Shown here piece by piece: positions 25,218-32,264 of a DNA stretch of 64,000 nucleotides (the stretch's first letter is position 1; every line of letters begins with the position of its first letter). The translations under genes were made by a program, and so were the position numbers. The notes beneath the pieces are model-generated. The model was not told the origin of the DNA. It searched no databases and saw nothing but the letters and a program-made list of their open reading frames with translations. The DNA is taken from assembly GCF_003635045.1 (NCBI RefSeq), contig NZ_RBXT01000001.1, positions 3,720,001 to 3,784,000 on the forward strand, given 5' to 3'. The stretch comes from Terracoccus luteus (GTDB lineage Bacteria; Actinomycetota; Actinomycetes; Actinomycetales; Dermatophilaceae).

Positions 25218-25580
25218 TAACTCGACACCGGCAAGGCCGCGGCGCCCTCTCGGACGCACCCGTACGCACCACACGCACCCGCACGGGCTCCCATCCGCGG
25301 TCCCCGTCACTCCGAACCACGACCACAGCACGCCATCTGACGGGCGTCGTGCCCCCGCCGCGAGTCGGCGGGCGGCGACATCAGGCGTCTCCATCGGGCG
25401 TTGTCCACAGCCCCGAGCGCCCACCCACCGCCGGCCGAGGTGCCCCGCCGAGACCGCCGTGACCGCCGTGACCACCCGTACCGCTTCCGCGCCGCCCGTG
25501 AGAGGGGCGTGACGAACGCCCGTCACCGGGTTACCGTGCAATCCGCACCGGGGGAGTGCATGCCTGAAGGAGGCATCAGC

Positions 25581-26036
25581 GTGAGCACCGACACCGACAG
25601 CAGGGCCACGAGGGCGGGGGCGCCCTCGGGGGAGAAGCGCACCGTCCGCATCCCGTGGGCGCCGTCCGCGGCCCCCCTCATCCGACGCGAGCTCGTCGAC
25701 GACCTCGCCGCGCGGGGTGTCACCGAGGACGTCGTCGAGGAGGCGGAGATCGTCGTCAGCGAGCTCGTGGCCAACGCGGTGCGCCACGGTCGTGCCCTGG
25801 CCGACGGCAGCATCCGGGTGCACTGGAAGGTCAAGAACAACGTCGTCGAGGTCGAGGTGACCGACGGTGGCGGCCCGACCGTGCCGCGCCCGGCGCCGCA
25901 GACGACGTGGGCGCCCGGCGGTCGCGGCCTGCGCATCGTGCGTTCCCTCGCCCACGAGTGGGGCGTCGTCGACGAGACCAACGGTCGGACCGTGTGGGCC
26001 TCCCTCGGCGGGCCCTCGCGCCGCCGCTCGCACTGA
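25581..26036 (+). CDS. Anti-sigma-factor-type ATP-binding protein (HATPase_c_2, RsbW-like)
   Basis: 151 residues. A GHKL ATPase fold is visible: VVSELVANAVRHGRA (N-box Asn), VEVEVTDGGGP (G1 box) and GGRGLRIVRSLAHEWGV (G2 box). Stand-alone proteins of this type are usually serine kinases or anti-sigma factors acting with anti-anti-sigma proteins; no partner gene is nearby. GTG 25581 is chosen for AAGGAGG 7 bases upstream; an in-frame ATG at 25560 is an alternative with no clear ribosome-binding site. Confidence 0.85.
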   Translation: MSTDTDSRATRAGAPSGEKRTVRIPWAPSAAPLIRRELVDDLAARGVTEDVVEEAEIVVSELVANAVRHGRALADGSIRVHWKVKNNVVEVEVTDGGGPTVPRPAPQTTWAPGGRGLRIVRSLAHEWGVVDETNGRTVWASLGGPSRRRSH

Positions 26037-26157
26037 GCCGACCCCCGACCCTGTCGGCAGCGCCCGGTCGACCCACCGGGTGGCGCGTCCGACGTCCCGA
26101 GCACAGGGGCGCCGAGGATGCCGTGACGGCGGGCCGGGCGACCCGGCATCCGCCCAC

Positions 26158-26163
26158 TAGGGT
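26158..26163 (+). promoter_or_regulatory. Leaderless -10 box of the DUF5926 gene
   Basis: TAGGGT, 7 bases before ATG 26171. Confidence 0.6.
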
Positions 26164-26170
26164 TGCGGCC

Positions 26171-27064
26171 ATGGGTAAGGCATCGAGGCGCTCACGCGAC
26201 CGTTCTGCACGCACGACCGGCAGCGACAGGGCGGCGCCGGCCCCGTTCGTGGCGCGGCCCTTCGAGGGGCTGCCGGGCGAGACCGACTGGGTCGCGATGC
26301 GCGAGATCGTGCCGTCGGCCACCGCGCGGGTCCGCTTCGCGGACGGCCGGGCCCCCGAGGGTGCCCCCGACGAGGTCACCGTCGCCACCGTGCTGCCGCT
26401 CGCGTGGCCGGGGCTGCACCGCGACACCGGTGAGGTGCTCGTCGGCATCCAGTCGGGCAACGCGAGCGGTGACACGAGCCGCGACATCGCCGCGGCGCTG
26501 CTGCTGGCCGTCGAGGCGCAGCCCGGCTCGCCCGTCGAGTCGCTGCCGGTCTCGACGGCCGACACCCCGCGGCTGCAGGACCTGCTCGACCTCGACGCAC
26601 CCCTCGAGATCGAGGTACACGAGGGCTTCGACTTCTGGGTCGCCGACTCCGAGCTCGACGCCGACGGCAAGGAGTCGCTCGAGCGGGCCAACGACTCGGC
26701 CATCCCGACCGTCAAGCTGACGTCGGCGCCGTCCGCCTACTGGTGCCGCATCGGCGACCGGGCCTACGTCCGCTGGGTGCTGCCCCACGCCGAGGACACC
26801 TCGACCAACGCCCTCGCCCGCCTCCACGCCGCCGGCGACAGCCGCCTCGGCGACGGCGGCCGCCTGCTCGGCTGTTTCCGCTCGAGCGGCCTGCTCATCC
26901 CCGTCTGGGAGGTCGACGTCGACGCCGAGCCCACGTCATTCGAGGACGCCGTCGGCGAGATGCGCACTCGCATCGAGGCCGCGGCCGCGTCGTCGGAGCC
27001 GCTCACGGCGGCCGAGCGCGGCGCCAAGGCCGGTCTCACCAACCGCCAGGTGACCCTGCGCTGA
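26171..27064 (+). CDS. DUF5926 family protein
   Basis: 297 residues. The basic start MGKASRRSRDRSART followed by VARPFEGLPGETDWVAMREIVPSATA is typical of the actinobacterial DUF5926 family. The late segment SSEPLTAAERGAKAGLTNRQVTLR is also conserved in it. Function is unknown; the N-terminus could bind nucleic acid (inference). ATG 26171 is supported by TAGGGT 7 bases ahead. It is followed after 7 bases by a glycosyltransferase gene, likely co-transcribed. Confidence 0.85.
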   Translation: MGKASRRSRDRSARTTGSDRAAPAPFVARPFEGLPGETDWVAMREIVPSATARVRFADGRAPEGAPDEVTVATVLPLAWPGLHRDTGEVLVGIQSGNASGDTSRDIAAALLLAVEAQPGSPVESLPVSTADTPRLQDLLDLDAPLEIEVHEGFDFWVADSELDADGKESLERANDSAIPTVKLTSAPSAYWCRIGDRAYVRWVLPHAEDTSTNALARLHAAGDSRLGDGGRLLGCFRSSGLLIPVWEVDVDAEPTSFEDAVGEMRTRIEAAAASSEPLTAAERGAKAGLTNRQVTLR

Positions 27065-27071
27065 GGTCGCG

Positions 27072-27833
27072 ATGACGGCGGCGACGGACGGTGAGCGGAT
27101 GGATGCCGTCCGTCGCGCGCCCGTCGCGGTCGTCGTCCCCGCGAAGGACGAGGCGGCCCGCATCGGGGTCACCGTCCGTGCCCTCAGAGGGCTGCAGGGC
27201 GTCGCCGCCGTGGTCGTCGTCGACGACGGCTCGAGCGACCGCACGGCCTCGCTCGCGTCGTCGGCCGGCGCCGAGGTGGTGCGCCTCGAGCGCAGCTACG
27301 GCAAGGCCGACTCCCTCATGAGCGGTCTGGGTCGCGTGGCCGGGCTGCAGCGGGTCGGACGTCTCAGCCCGGATGCCGTCGTGCTCCTCGCCGACGCCGA
27401 CCTCGAGACCTCGGCCGGTGACCTCGGCGTGCTCGTCGACCCGGTGGCCAGGGGCGAGGCGGACCTCACCATCGCGGCACCACCGAGCCGGGAGACCGAG
27501 GGCGGCGGTCTCGGACTCGTCATCGGCCTGGCCCGCCGCGGCGTCGAGGAGCTCACCGGCGTGGTCGTCGCGCACCCGCTCTCGGGCCTGCGGTGCCTGT
27601 CGCCGGCGGCCGTCACGGCCGCGACCCCGTTCGCCCGGGGCTGGGGCGTCGAGGTCGGGATGACGGTCGACGTGCTCGACGCCGGGCTCGTCGTGCGTGA
27701 GGTGCCGTGCGACCTGCGCCGCCGCGTCACCGGCGGCGACTGGCGCGCCCAGGTGCACCGGGCGGCCCAGTACCGCGACATCGCCCTCGCGCTCGGCGTG
27801 CGGCGGCTCCGTCGGCGCCTCGGCCCGACCTGA
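27072..27833 (+). CDS. Family 2 glycosyltransferase
   Basis: 253 residues, GT-A fold: VAVVVPAKDEAARIGVTVRAL, VVVVDDGSSDRTASLA, the DXD-like LADADLE and the late RGWGVEVGMTVDVLDAG. It resembles glucosyl-3-phosphoglycerate synthase and dolichol-phosphate-type transferases, but the donor and acceptor cannot be fixed. It starts 7 bases after DUF5926, so the two probably share an mRNA. It converges on the aldo/keto reductase gene across a GAGACC microsatellite. Confidence 0.85.
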   Translation: MTAATDGERMDAVRRAPVAVVVPAKDEAARIGVTVRALRGLQGVAAVVVVDDGSSDRTASLASSAGAEVVRLERSYGKADSLMSGLGRVAGLQRVGRLSPDAVVLLADADLETSAGDLGVLVDPVARGEADLTIAAPPSRETEGGGLGLVIGLARRGVEELTGVVVAHPLSGLRCLSPAAVTAATPFARGWGVEVGMTVDVLDAGLVVREVPCDLRRRVTGGDWRAQVHRAAQYRDIALALGVRRLRRRLGPT

Positions 27834-27853
27834 CGCGCGACCACCGGGTGGTC

Positions 27854-27877
27854 GAGACCGAGACCGAGACCGAGACC
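27854..27877. repeat. GAGACC hexanucleotide microsatellite (4 copies)
   Basis: Four perfect tandem GAGACC units, with a further GAGACC at about 27884, in the gap between two convergent genes. It is non-coding in both annotated directions. Confidence 0.8.
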
Positions 27878-27909
27878 CAGGCAGAGACCGTGACCGGATG
27901 CCGGGTGGC

Positions 27910-28968
27910 TCAGGCCCAGGCGCGCGCCGCGCGCCGCTGCCAGTAGCGCTCCGCCGGCTCGGCCCCGGCGAGCAGACCGTCCACCGCTCCCGCCGGCAGC
28001 ACGAGCCCGGCGGCGCCGACGTTGCTGCGCAGCTGGTCGGGGGTCACCGCGCCCGAGAGCACCGTGCCGGCCCACGGTTGTGCCAGCACCGCCGCGAGCG
28101 CGAGCCGGTCGAGCGGCACCCCGAGGTCGTCGGCCACCCACTGCGCCGCCCGTGCGGGTTCGTCTGCAGTGTGGGCGGACTCGTCATCGACCTCGTCATC
28201 GGGTGCGGCGTCGGCGGGGGCGAGCCGCCCGTTGGCCACGCCCTCCTTGACGACGACCCGCACCCCGGCGTCGGCCGCCTCCTGCAGGGCGGGGCCGACC
28301 GACGGCTCCAGCAGGTTCCACGTCGACTGCACGACGTCGAAGAGACGCACGCCGTCGACCTCGATCGCCAGCGCCTCCCGCACGACGTCGGCCTGCCTCG
28401 GCCCGGACGTCGAGAAGCCGACCCGCACCTCGGCGTCACGCAACGCGCCCAGCCGGCGGTGCACCCCGGCATCCGTCAGCGCGGGGCTCTCGGGCGTCAG
28501 CGAGTGCACCTGGTAGACGGCGAGGCGGTCGCCCAGCTCGGCGCGGGTCTCGGCGAGCTGGGTGTCGAGCGCAGCGGCGGAGTGGTCCTTGACCTCGTGC
28601 ACGTCGGCGTCGGCGCGCCACCCGCCGACGTAGCGGTAGCCCCACTTCGACGCGACCGTCACGTCGTCGACCTCGGGTCGGTCGCGCAGCCACGACGCGA
28701 GGAAGCGCTCCGACAGGCCGTACGAGCGCGCGCAGTCGACGTACCGGATGCCGGCGTCGTACGCCGCGTCGAGCACCTCGGCAGTGCGCGCGGCGAGGTC
28801 GTCGATGGAGCGGTGGCTGCCGAGGTCGGCGTCGCGCCCCGCGGTGATGTAGACGGGTCGGCCGAGGGCGGCGAGACCGAGGCCGAGCCGGTCGACACCC
28901 GGGGACGTGCCGGACGAGGCGGCCGTGACGGACACGGTGGTCGGCGCGGGCGGGGGCCGTCGGGTCAC
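27910..28968 (-). CDS. Aldo/keto reductase
   Basis: 352 residues, NAD(P)H-dependent TIM barrel. The catalytic tetrad is visible as Asp in RYVDCARSYG with Tyr in the same motif, Lys in VASKWGYRY, and His in VYQVHSL. The sequence looks like the D-threo-aldose 1-dehydrogenase branch of the family. A variable insert with DDEVDDESAHTADEP is acidic. GTG 28968 is supported by TAGGAT 6 bases upstream; this -10 box overlaps the TAG stop of the preceding gene, so the reductase has its own leaderless transcript despite lying 9 bases downstream. Confidence 0.88.
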   Translation of the reverse strand: MTRRPPPAPTTVSVTAASSGTSPGVDRLGLGLAALGRPVYITAGRDADLGSHRSIDDLAARTAEVLDAAYDAGIRYVDCARSYGLSERFLASWLRDRPEVDDVTVASKWGYRYVGGWRADADVHEVKDHSAAALDTQLAETRAELGDRLAVYQVHSLTPESPALTDAGVHRRLGALRDAEVRVGFSTSGPRQADVVREALAIEVDGVRLFDVVQSTWNLLEPSVGPALQEAADAGVRVVVKEGVANGRLAPADAAPDDEVDDESAHTADEPARAAQWVADDLGVPLDRLALAAVLAQPWAGTVLSGAVTPDQLRSNVGAAGLVLPAGAVDGLLAGAEPAERYWQRRAARAWA

Positions 28969-28974
28969 ATGAGC

Positions 28975-28980
28975 ATCCTA
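28975..28980 (-). promoter_or_regulatory. Leaderless -10 box of the aldo/keto reductase, inside the upstream stop
   Basis: TAGGAT on the minus strand; its first three bases are the TAG stop codon of the DUF998 gene. It lies 6 bases before GTG 28968. Confidence 0.55.
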
Positions 28981-29628
28981 CGAACCGGCCCGCCCGGCCC
29001 GTCCCGCTCGGGAGCACACGTGCGGCCCGACCGTCACCGACCGGGCGGCGAGCCCCAGCCAGAGGTAGACCGGCCACAGGGCCAGCCGCTCGAGCGCGCC
29101 GGACAGGGAGGTGCCGGGGTCCGGCGCACCACTCGCCGCGAGAAGGAAGGCCACGGCCGCGAGAGCCGTGACGACGGCCAGGACCATGCCGGCTCGGCCG
29201 ACCCGGGGGTGGGTGGGGGCCAGCCGACGGGCGGTGAGCATCAAGGCCAGTGGCTGGAGCACGAAGACGGGGGTGGCCACGAGGACGTGCGCCGTCGGCA
29301 TCCGGTCGACCGGCGCGAGACCGACCGCGGCGGCCGACAGCCCCGACAGCACCCAGGCCCACGTCGCGACGTCGCGCCACGACGGCCGCAGCGCCACGGC
29401 GCCGACGACGCGGACGAGGCTGAAGACGATGAAGACGACGTTCATCGCCGGGTGCCACGGGGAGCAGAGGGACGTCGTGCACGCCGATGCCCCGAGGTCG
29501 CTCACCGTGTCGCCCAGCAGGCTGTAGGCGGAGGCGCCGACGGCAGCGGCCGCCACCACCAGCTCGGCGACGACGTAGAGCGGCTGCACCGACCAGCACG
29601 CCCGGCCGATCCCCTCGCGCGTCGCCAT
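28978..29628 (-). CDS. DUF998 family integral membrane protein
   Basis: 216 residues with about six hydrophobic helices. LLGDTVSDLGA and SPWHPAMNVVFIVFSL are the usual DUF998 marks, as are two cysteines in the first extracytoplasmic loop (SACTTSLCS). Function unknown. ATG 29628 is supported by TAGGGT 6 bases ahead. It is divergent from pheA, and the two promoters share a CCTAGG core. Confidence 0.85.
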   Translation of the reverse strand: MATREGIGRACWSVQPLYVVAELVVAAAAVGASAYSLLGDTVSDLGASACTTSLCSPWHPAMNVVFIVFSLVRVVGAVALRPSWRDVATWAWVLSGLSAAAVGLAPVDRMPTAHVLVATPVFVLQPLALMLTARRLAPTHPRVGRAGMVLAVVTALAAVAFLLAASGAPDPGTSLSGALERLALWPVYLWLGLAARSVTVGPHVCSRAGRAGRAGS

Positions 29629-29634
29629 GGGACG

Positions 29635-29644
29635 ACCCTAGGCT
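29635..29644. promoter_or_regulatory. Overlapping divergent -10 boxes sharing CCTAGG
   Basis: On the minus strand TAGGGT (29640-29635) lies 6 bases before the DUF998 ATG. On the plus strand TAGGCT (29639-29644) faces pheA. Both use the same CCTAGG palindrome, so polymerase could bind in only one direction at a time. Confidence 0.4.
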
Positions 29645-29675
29645 CGCCCACCCGGGAGCGCACCGGCATCCCGGC

Positions 29676-29681
29676 TAGCCT
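29676..29681 (+). promoter_or_regulatory. Candidate -10 box of pheA
   Basis: TAGCCT, giving a leader of about 34 bases that contains AAGGA before GTG 29722. Confidence 0.4.
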
Positions 29682-29721
29682 TGCCCCGCCGCACCCGCGT
29701 CGACCCGCCCAAGGACCCCTC

Positions 29722-30669
29722 GTGACCCCACCCCGCTCGCCCGACGAGCTGCACCGCATCGGCTACCTCGGCCCGCGCGGCACCTTCACGCAGATGGCGC
29801 TCGAGGCCTGGGAGGGCGCCGCCGGCCGGGAGCACGTGCCCTATGGCAGCGTCGACGCCGCCCTGTCGGCCCTGCGGTCCGGTGACCTCGACGCGGCCAT
29901 GGTGCCGATCGAGAACAGCGTCGAGGGCGGTGTGTCGGCGACCCTCGACGCACTCGCGACCGGCGACCCCCTCGTCGTCATCGGTGAGGTCCTCGTGCCC
30001 ATCACCTTCGTGCTGTGCGCCCGAGAAGGGCTGTCGCTCAGCGAGATCCGCGCCGTCGGCACCCACTCGCACGCGTGGGCGCAGGTGCGCGGGTGGATGG
30101 GGGAGAACCTCCCGGATGCCGTCTACGTCCCAACGCTGTCGACGGCCGCGTCGGCCGTGGCGCTCGCCGCCGGGCCGGACACCCCCTTCGACGCCGGCGT
30201 GTGCGCACCGGTCGCCGCCGCCCAGGAGGGCCTCACGGTGCTCGCCGAGGACATCGGCGACAACCACGGCGCGGTGACACGCTTCGTGCTCGTGGCGCGA
30301 CCCGGCATCCTGCCCACGCCGACGGGCGCCGACAAGACGACCGTCGTGCTCTTCCAGCGCACCGACCACTCCGGCGGACTGCTCGAGCTGCTCGAGCAGT
30401 TCGCCGTCCGCGGGGTCAACCTCACCCGCCTCGAGTCCCGCCCGACCGGCGCCGCGATGGGCAGCTACTGCTTCTCGATCGACGTCGAGGGCCACGTCGC
30501 CGACGCCCGGGTCGGCGAGTCGCTCATGGGTCTGCGCCGCGTGTGCGCCGACGTGCGCTTCCTCGGCTCGTACCCGCGCGCCGACGGCATCCGGGCGCAG
30601 CCCCACCAGGGCACCGGGGACGCCGACTTCGCCGCGGCCCGCGCGTGGCTCGACGGCCTCACCACCTGA
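29722..30669 (+). CDS. pheA: Prephenate dehydratase
   Basis: 315 residues. It converts prephenate to phenylpyruvate for phenylalanine synthesis. The catalytic domain shows GYLGPRGTFTQMAL, MVPIENSVEGGVSATLDAL and the active-site GAVTRFVLVARPG. The C-terminal ACT domain carries VNLTRLESRPTGAAMGSYCF with the ESRP motif for phenylalanine feedback. GTG 29722 has AAGGA 6 bases upstream. It stands alone; no chorismate mutase domain is fused. Length normal. Confidence 0.94.
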   Translation: MTPPRSPDELHRIGYLGPRGTFTQMALEAWEGAAGREHVPYGSVDAALSALRSGDLDAAMVPIENSVEGGVSATLDALATGDPLVVIGEVLVPITFVLCAREGLSLSEIRAVGTHSHAWAQVRGWMGENLPDAVYVPTLSTAASAVALAAGPDTPFDAGVCAPVAAAQEGLTVLAEDIGDNHGAVTRFVLVARPGILPTPTGADKTTVVLFQRTDHSGGLLELLEQFAVRGVNLTRLESRPTGAAMGSYCFSIDVEGHVADARVGESLMGLRRVCADVRFLGSYPRADGIRAQPHQGTGDADFAAARAWLDGLTT

Positions 30670-30867
30670 CCGACGCCCTCTCAGCGCTTAGGGGCCCATT
30701 AACTCGTGCACGGAATTCCCCACACCAGTTGAAAATTTAATCGTGACCGGGTTCTCAACTCGGCTCACCCCGGCGCTGGTCCCCGAGGCGCCCCTGCCCA
30801 CCGGCGCAATTGGCCGACTGCCCGGAGGAGCGTCCTGACTTCGCGCGGCCGGTACGAGAACGTGGCG
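30670..30867. other. Intergenic region with an AT-rich stretch
   Basis: Between convergent pheA and the beta-propeller gene. 30690-30750 is much richer in A/T than the flanks (CCCATTAACTCG, TGAAAATTTAATCG) and may mark a foreign junction. No gene or hairpin found. Confidence 0.4.
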
Positions 30868-31800
30868 CTACCAGCGGCGCCAGTCCAAGGCGACGGCGCT
30901 GTTCATGAATAGTCGAGCCCGGGTGCCGTCTGGTTTGTTGAACCAGATGTTGGAGTCGAAACCTTTGCGGTAGGCGATGAGGTTCGTGGTGGGTGAGACC
31001 ACAGGCCCTTCGGCGCTCAGCTCGGTGTCGTCTGTCTGATCGGGCGTGACCTCCGTGCACCTGGTCTGTGAGGTGAGGCACCAGCGGATGTTTGAGAAAC
31101 CGCTTTGGTCGTTGTCGGAGGCGTTGTCGGTGGCGAGGGCGGTGCCGTTGCCGTTCCAGTCCCAGGAGTAGGCCAGTCCGTATTCGCGGGTGGGGACGCC
31201 CTGGGGGGTGATTCCGATGGCGATGAAGTCGCCGTACCAGTTGTCGATACCGCAGTAGCCTCCGACGACGATCTCGTTGCCTCGGGGGCTCCACTTGGGG
31301 TTGTGGTAGCGGAACGAGTCGCATCCGTTGGGGATGACGCGTGAGTCTGTGATGCGCTTAGCTTTGCCGTACGGGACGGTTGAGTTGAGGGTGTAGACGT
31401 CGCACGTGCCGGGTGGGCGGCAGGACTCGAAGGCCAGTTTCTTGCCGTCGGGGGACCACGTTGGGGTGGCCTCGTACGTTGCGGCTTTGGTCACGCGGCG
31501 CAAACTGCCGCCGCGATCATCAGTGATGTAGACGTCGGTGTTCCCGTCCACAGTTCCTGACCACGCGATGAGCTTGCCATCTGGGGAGAACTGACCCCCT
31601 CGCAGCCACGTCGACACCAAAGTCTTGCGTGAGCCGTCGGGATAGATGGTGTAAACCCCGTCTTCTGCCGAGATGAGAAGGGCACCGTTATTGAGGGTGG
31701 ACGCCCGCTCGTGCATCTCAGACGCTCGCGCAAAGCCCGGCACCGACACGGTCGCGACCGCCGTCAGCGCAAGTAATACTCGAATCGCTCTTCGCGTCAT
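30868..31800 (-). CDS. Secreted TolB-like/PD40 beta-propeller protein
   Basis: 310 residues. An N-terminal signal (RRAIRVLLALTAVATVSVPG, cut after FARAS) is followed by repeated PD40 blades: FSPDGKLIAWSG, WSPDGKKLAFES, WSPRGNEIVVGG and WNGNGTALATD. Four to six blades are visible, with cysteines that may pair outside the cell. The function is unknown; TolB-like propellers usually bind proteins. Base composition is clearly lower in GC than its neighbours, with freer third positions, and the gene lacks the octamer common elsewhere in the window, suggesting transfer. ATG 31800 is supported by TACGCT 6 bases ahead. Confidence 0.8.
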   Translation of the reverse strand: MTRRAIRVLLALTAVATVSVPGFARASEMHERASTLNNGALLISAEDGVYTIYPDGSRKTLVSTWLRGGQFSPDGKLIAWSGTVDGNTDVYITDDRGGSLRRVTKAATYEATPTWSPDGKKLAFESCRPPGTCDVYTLNSTVPYGKAKRITDSRVIPNGCDSFRYHNPKWSPRGNEIVVGGYCGIDNWYGDFIAIGITPQGVPTREYGLAYSWDWNGNGTALATDNASDNDQSGFSNIRWCLTSQTRCTEVTPDQTDDTELSAEGPVVSPTTNLIAYRKGFDSNIWFNKPDGTRARLFMNSAVALDWRRW

Positions 31801-31806
31801 CCACGG

Positions 31807-31812
31807 AGCGTA
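31807..31812 (-). promoter_or_regulatory. Leaderless -10 box of the beta-propeller gene
   Basis: TACGCT on the minus strand, 6 bases before ATG 31800. Confidence 0.5.
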
Positions 31813-31931
31813 CGGTTTCCTTTTGAAGCGTGCTCTCCGAATGTCTTCCAACTGGCGAGGGCATCACACTTGTAACGCGCACAGGCGGCTGGGTTTCGCG
31901 ACTCACGAAAGGCGGGGTACGCGGACGAACG

Positions 31932-31964
31932 GTGGGGCGTCGGCCCACCCGGCCGACGCCCCAC
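31932..31964. terminator. Perfect 14-bp stem hairpin in a divergent intergenic region
   Basis: GTGGGGCGTCGGCC (31932-31945) pairs perfectly with GGCCGACGCCCCAC (31951-31964) over a 5-base loop. It looks like a strong terminator but lies between two divergent genes (31801-32264, 464 bp), where none is expected. The rest of that gap shows a possible promoter (TTGTGG, 18 bases, TACGTA at about 32137-32166) and the S8 gene ribosome-binding site. Confidence 0.5.
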
Positions 31965-32264
31965 CCCGACCTGTGCGGGCCCCTGCGCCGCACCGGTCGT
32001 TCCCCATCCGTCCGAGCCCGTCGTCCCCCGACGTCCCCGTGTCCGCTCGGTTCCCCTGCGACGGTCGGTGCGGGCCGCCCGGGCGCTGATACGTCCCCGC
32101 GTCAACTCTTTTCCCCGGCCTTTCGGTACGACCCGGGTCTTGTGGACCGGGTGCTCCGACCGGTACGTATCAGGAGGCCCACGACCGGCTCTGCTCGGTG
32201 AGAGACCCGCGAGCCGTGGGTCCGCCCGTCCACCCCATCGCGCGTCGCTCCAGGAGGCAGTTCC

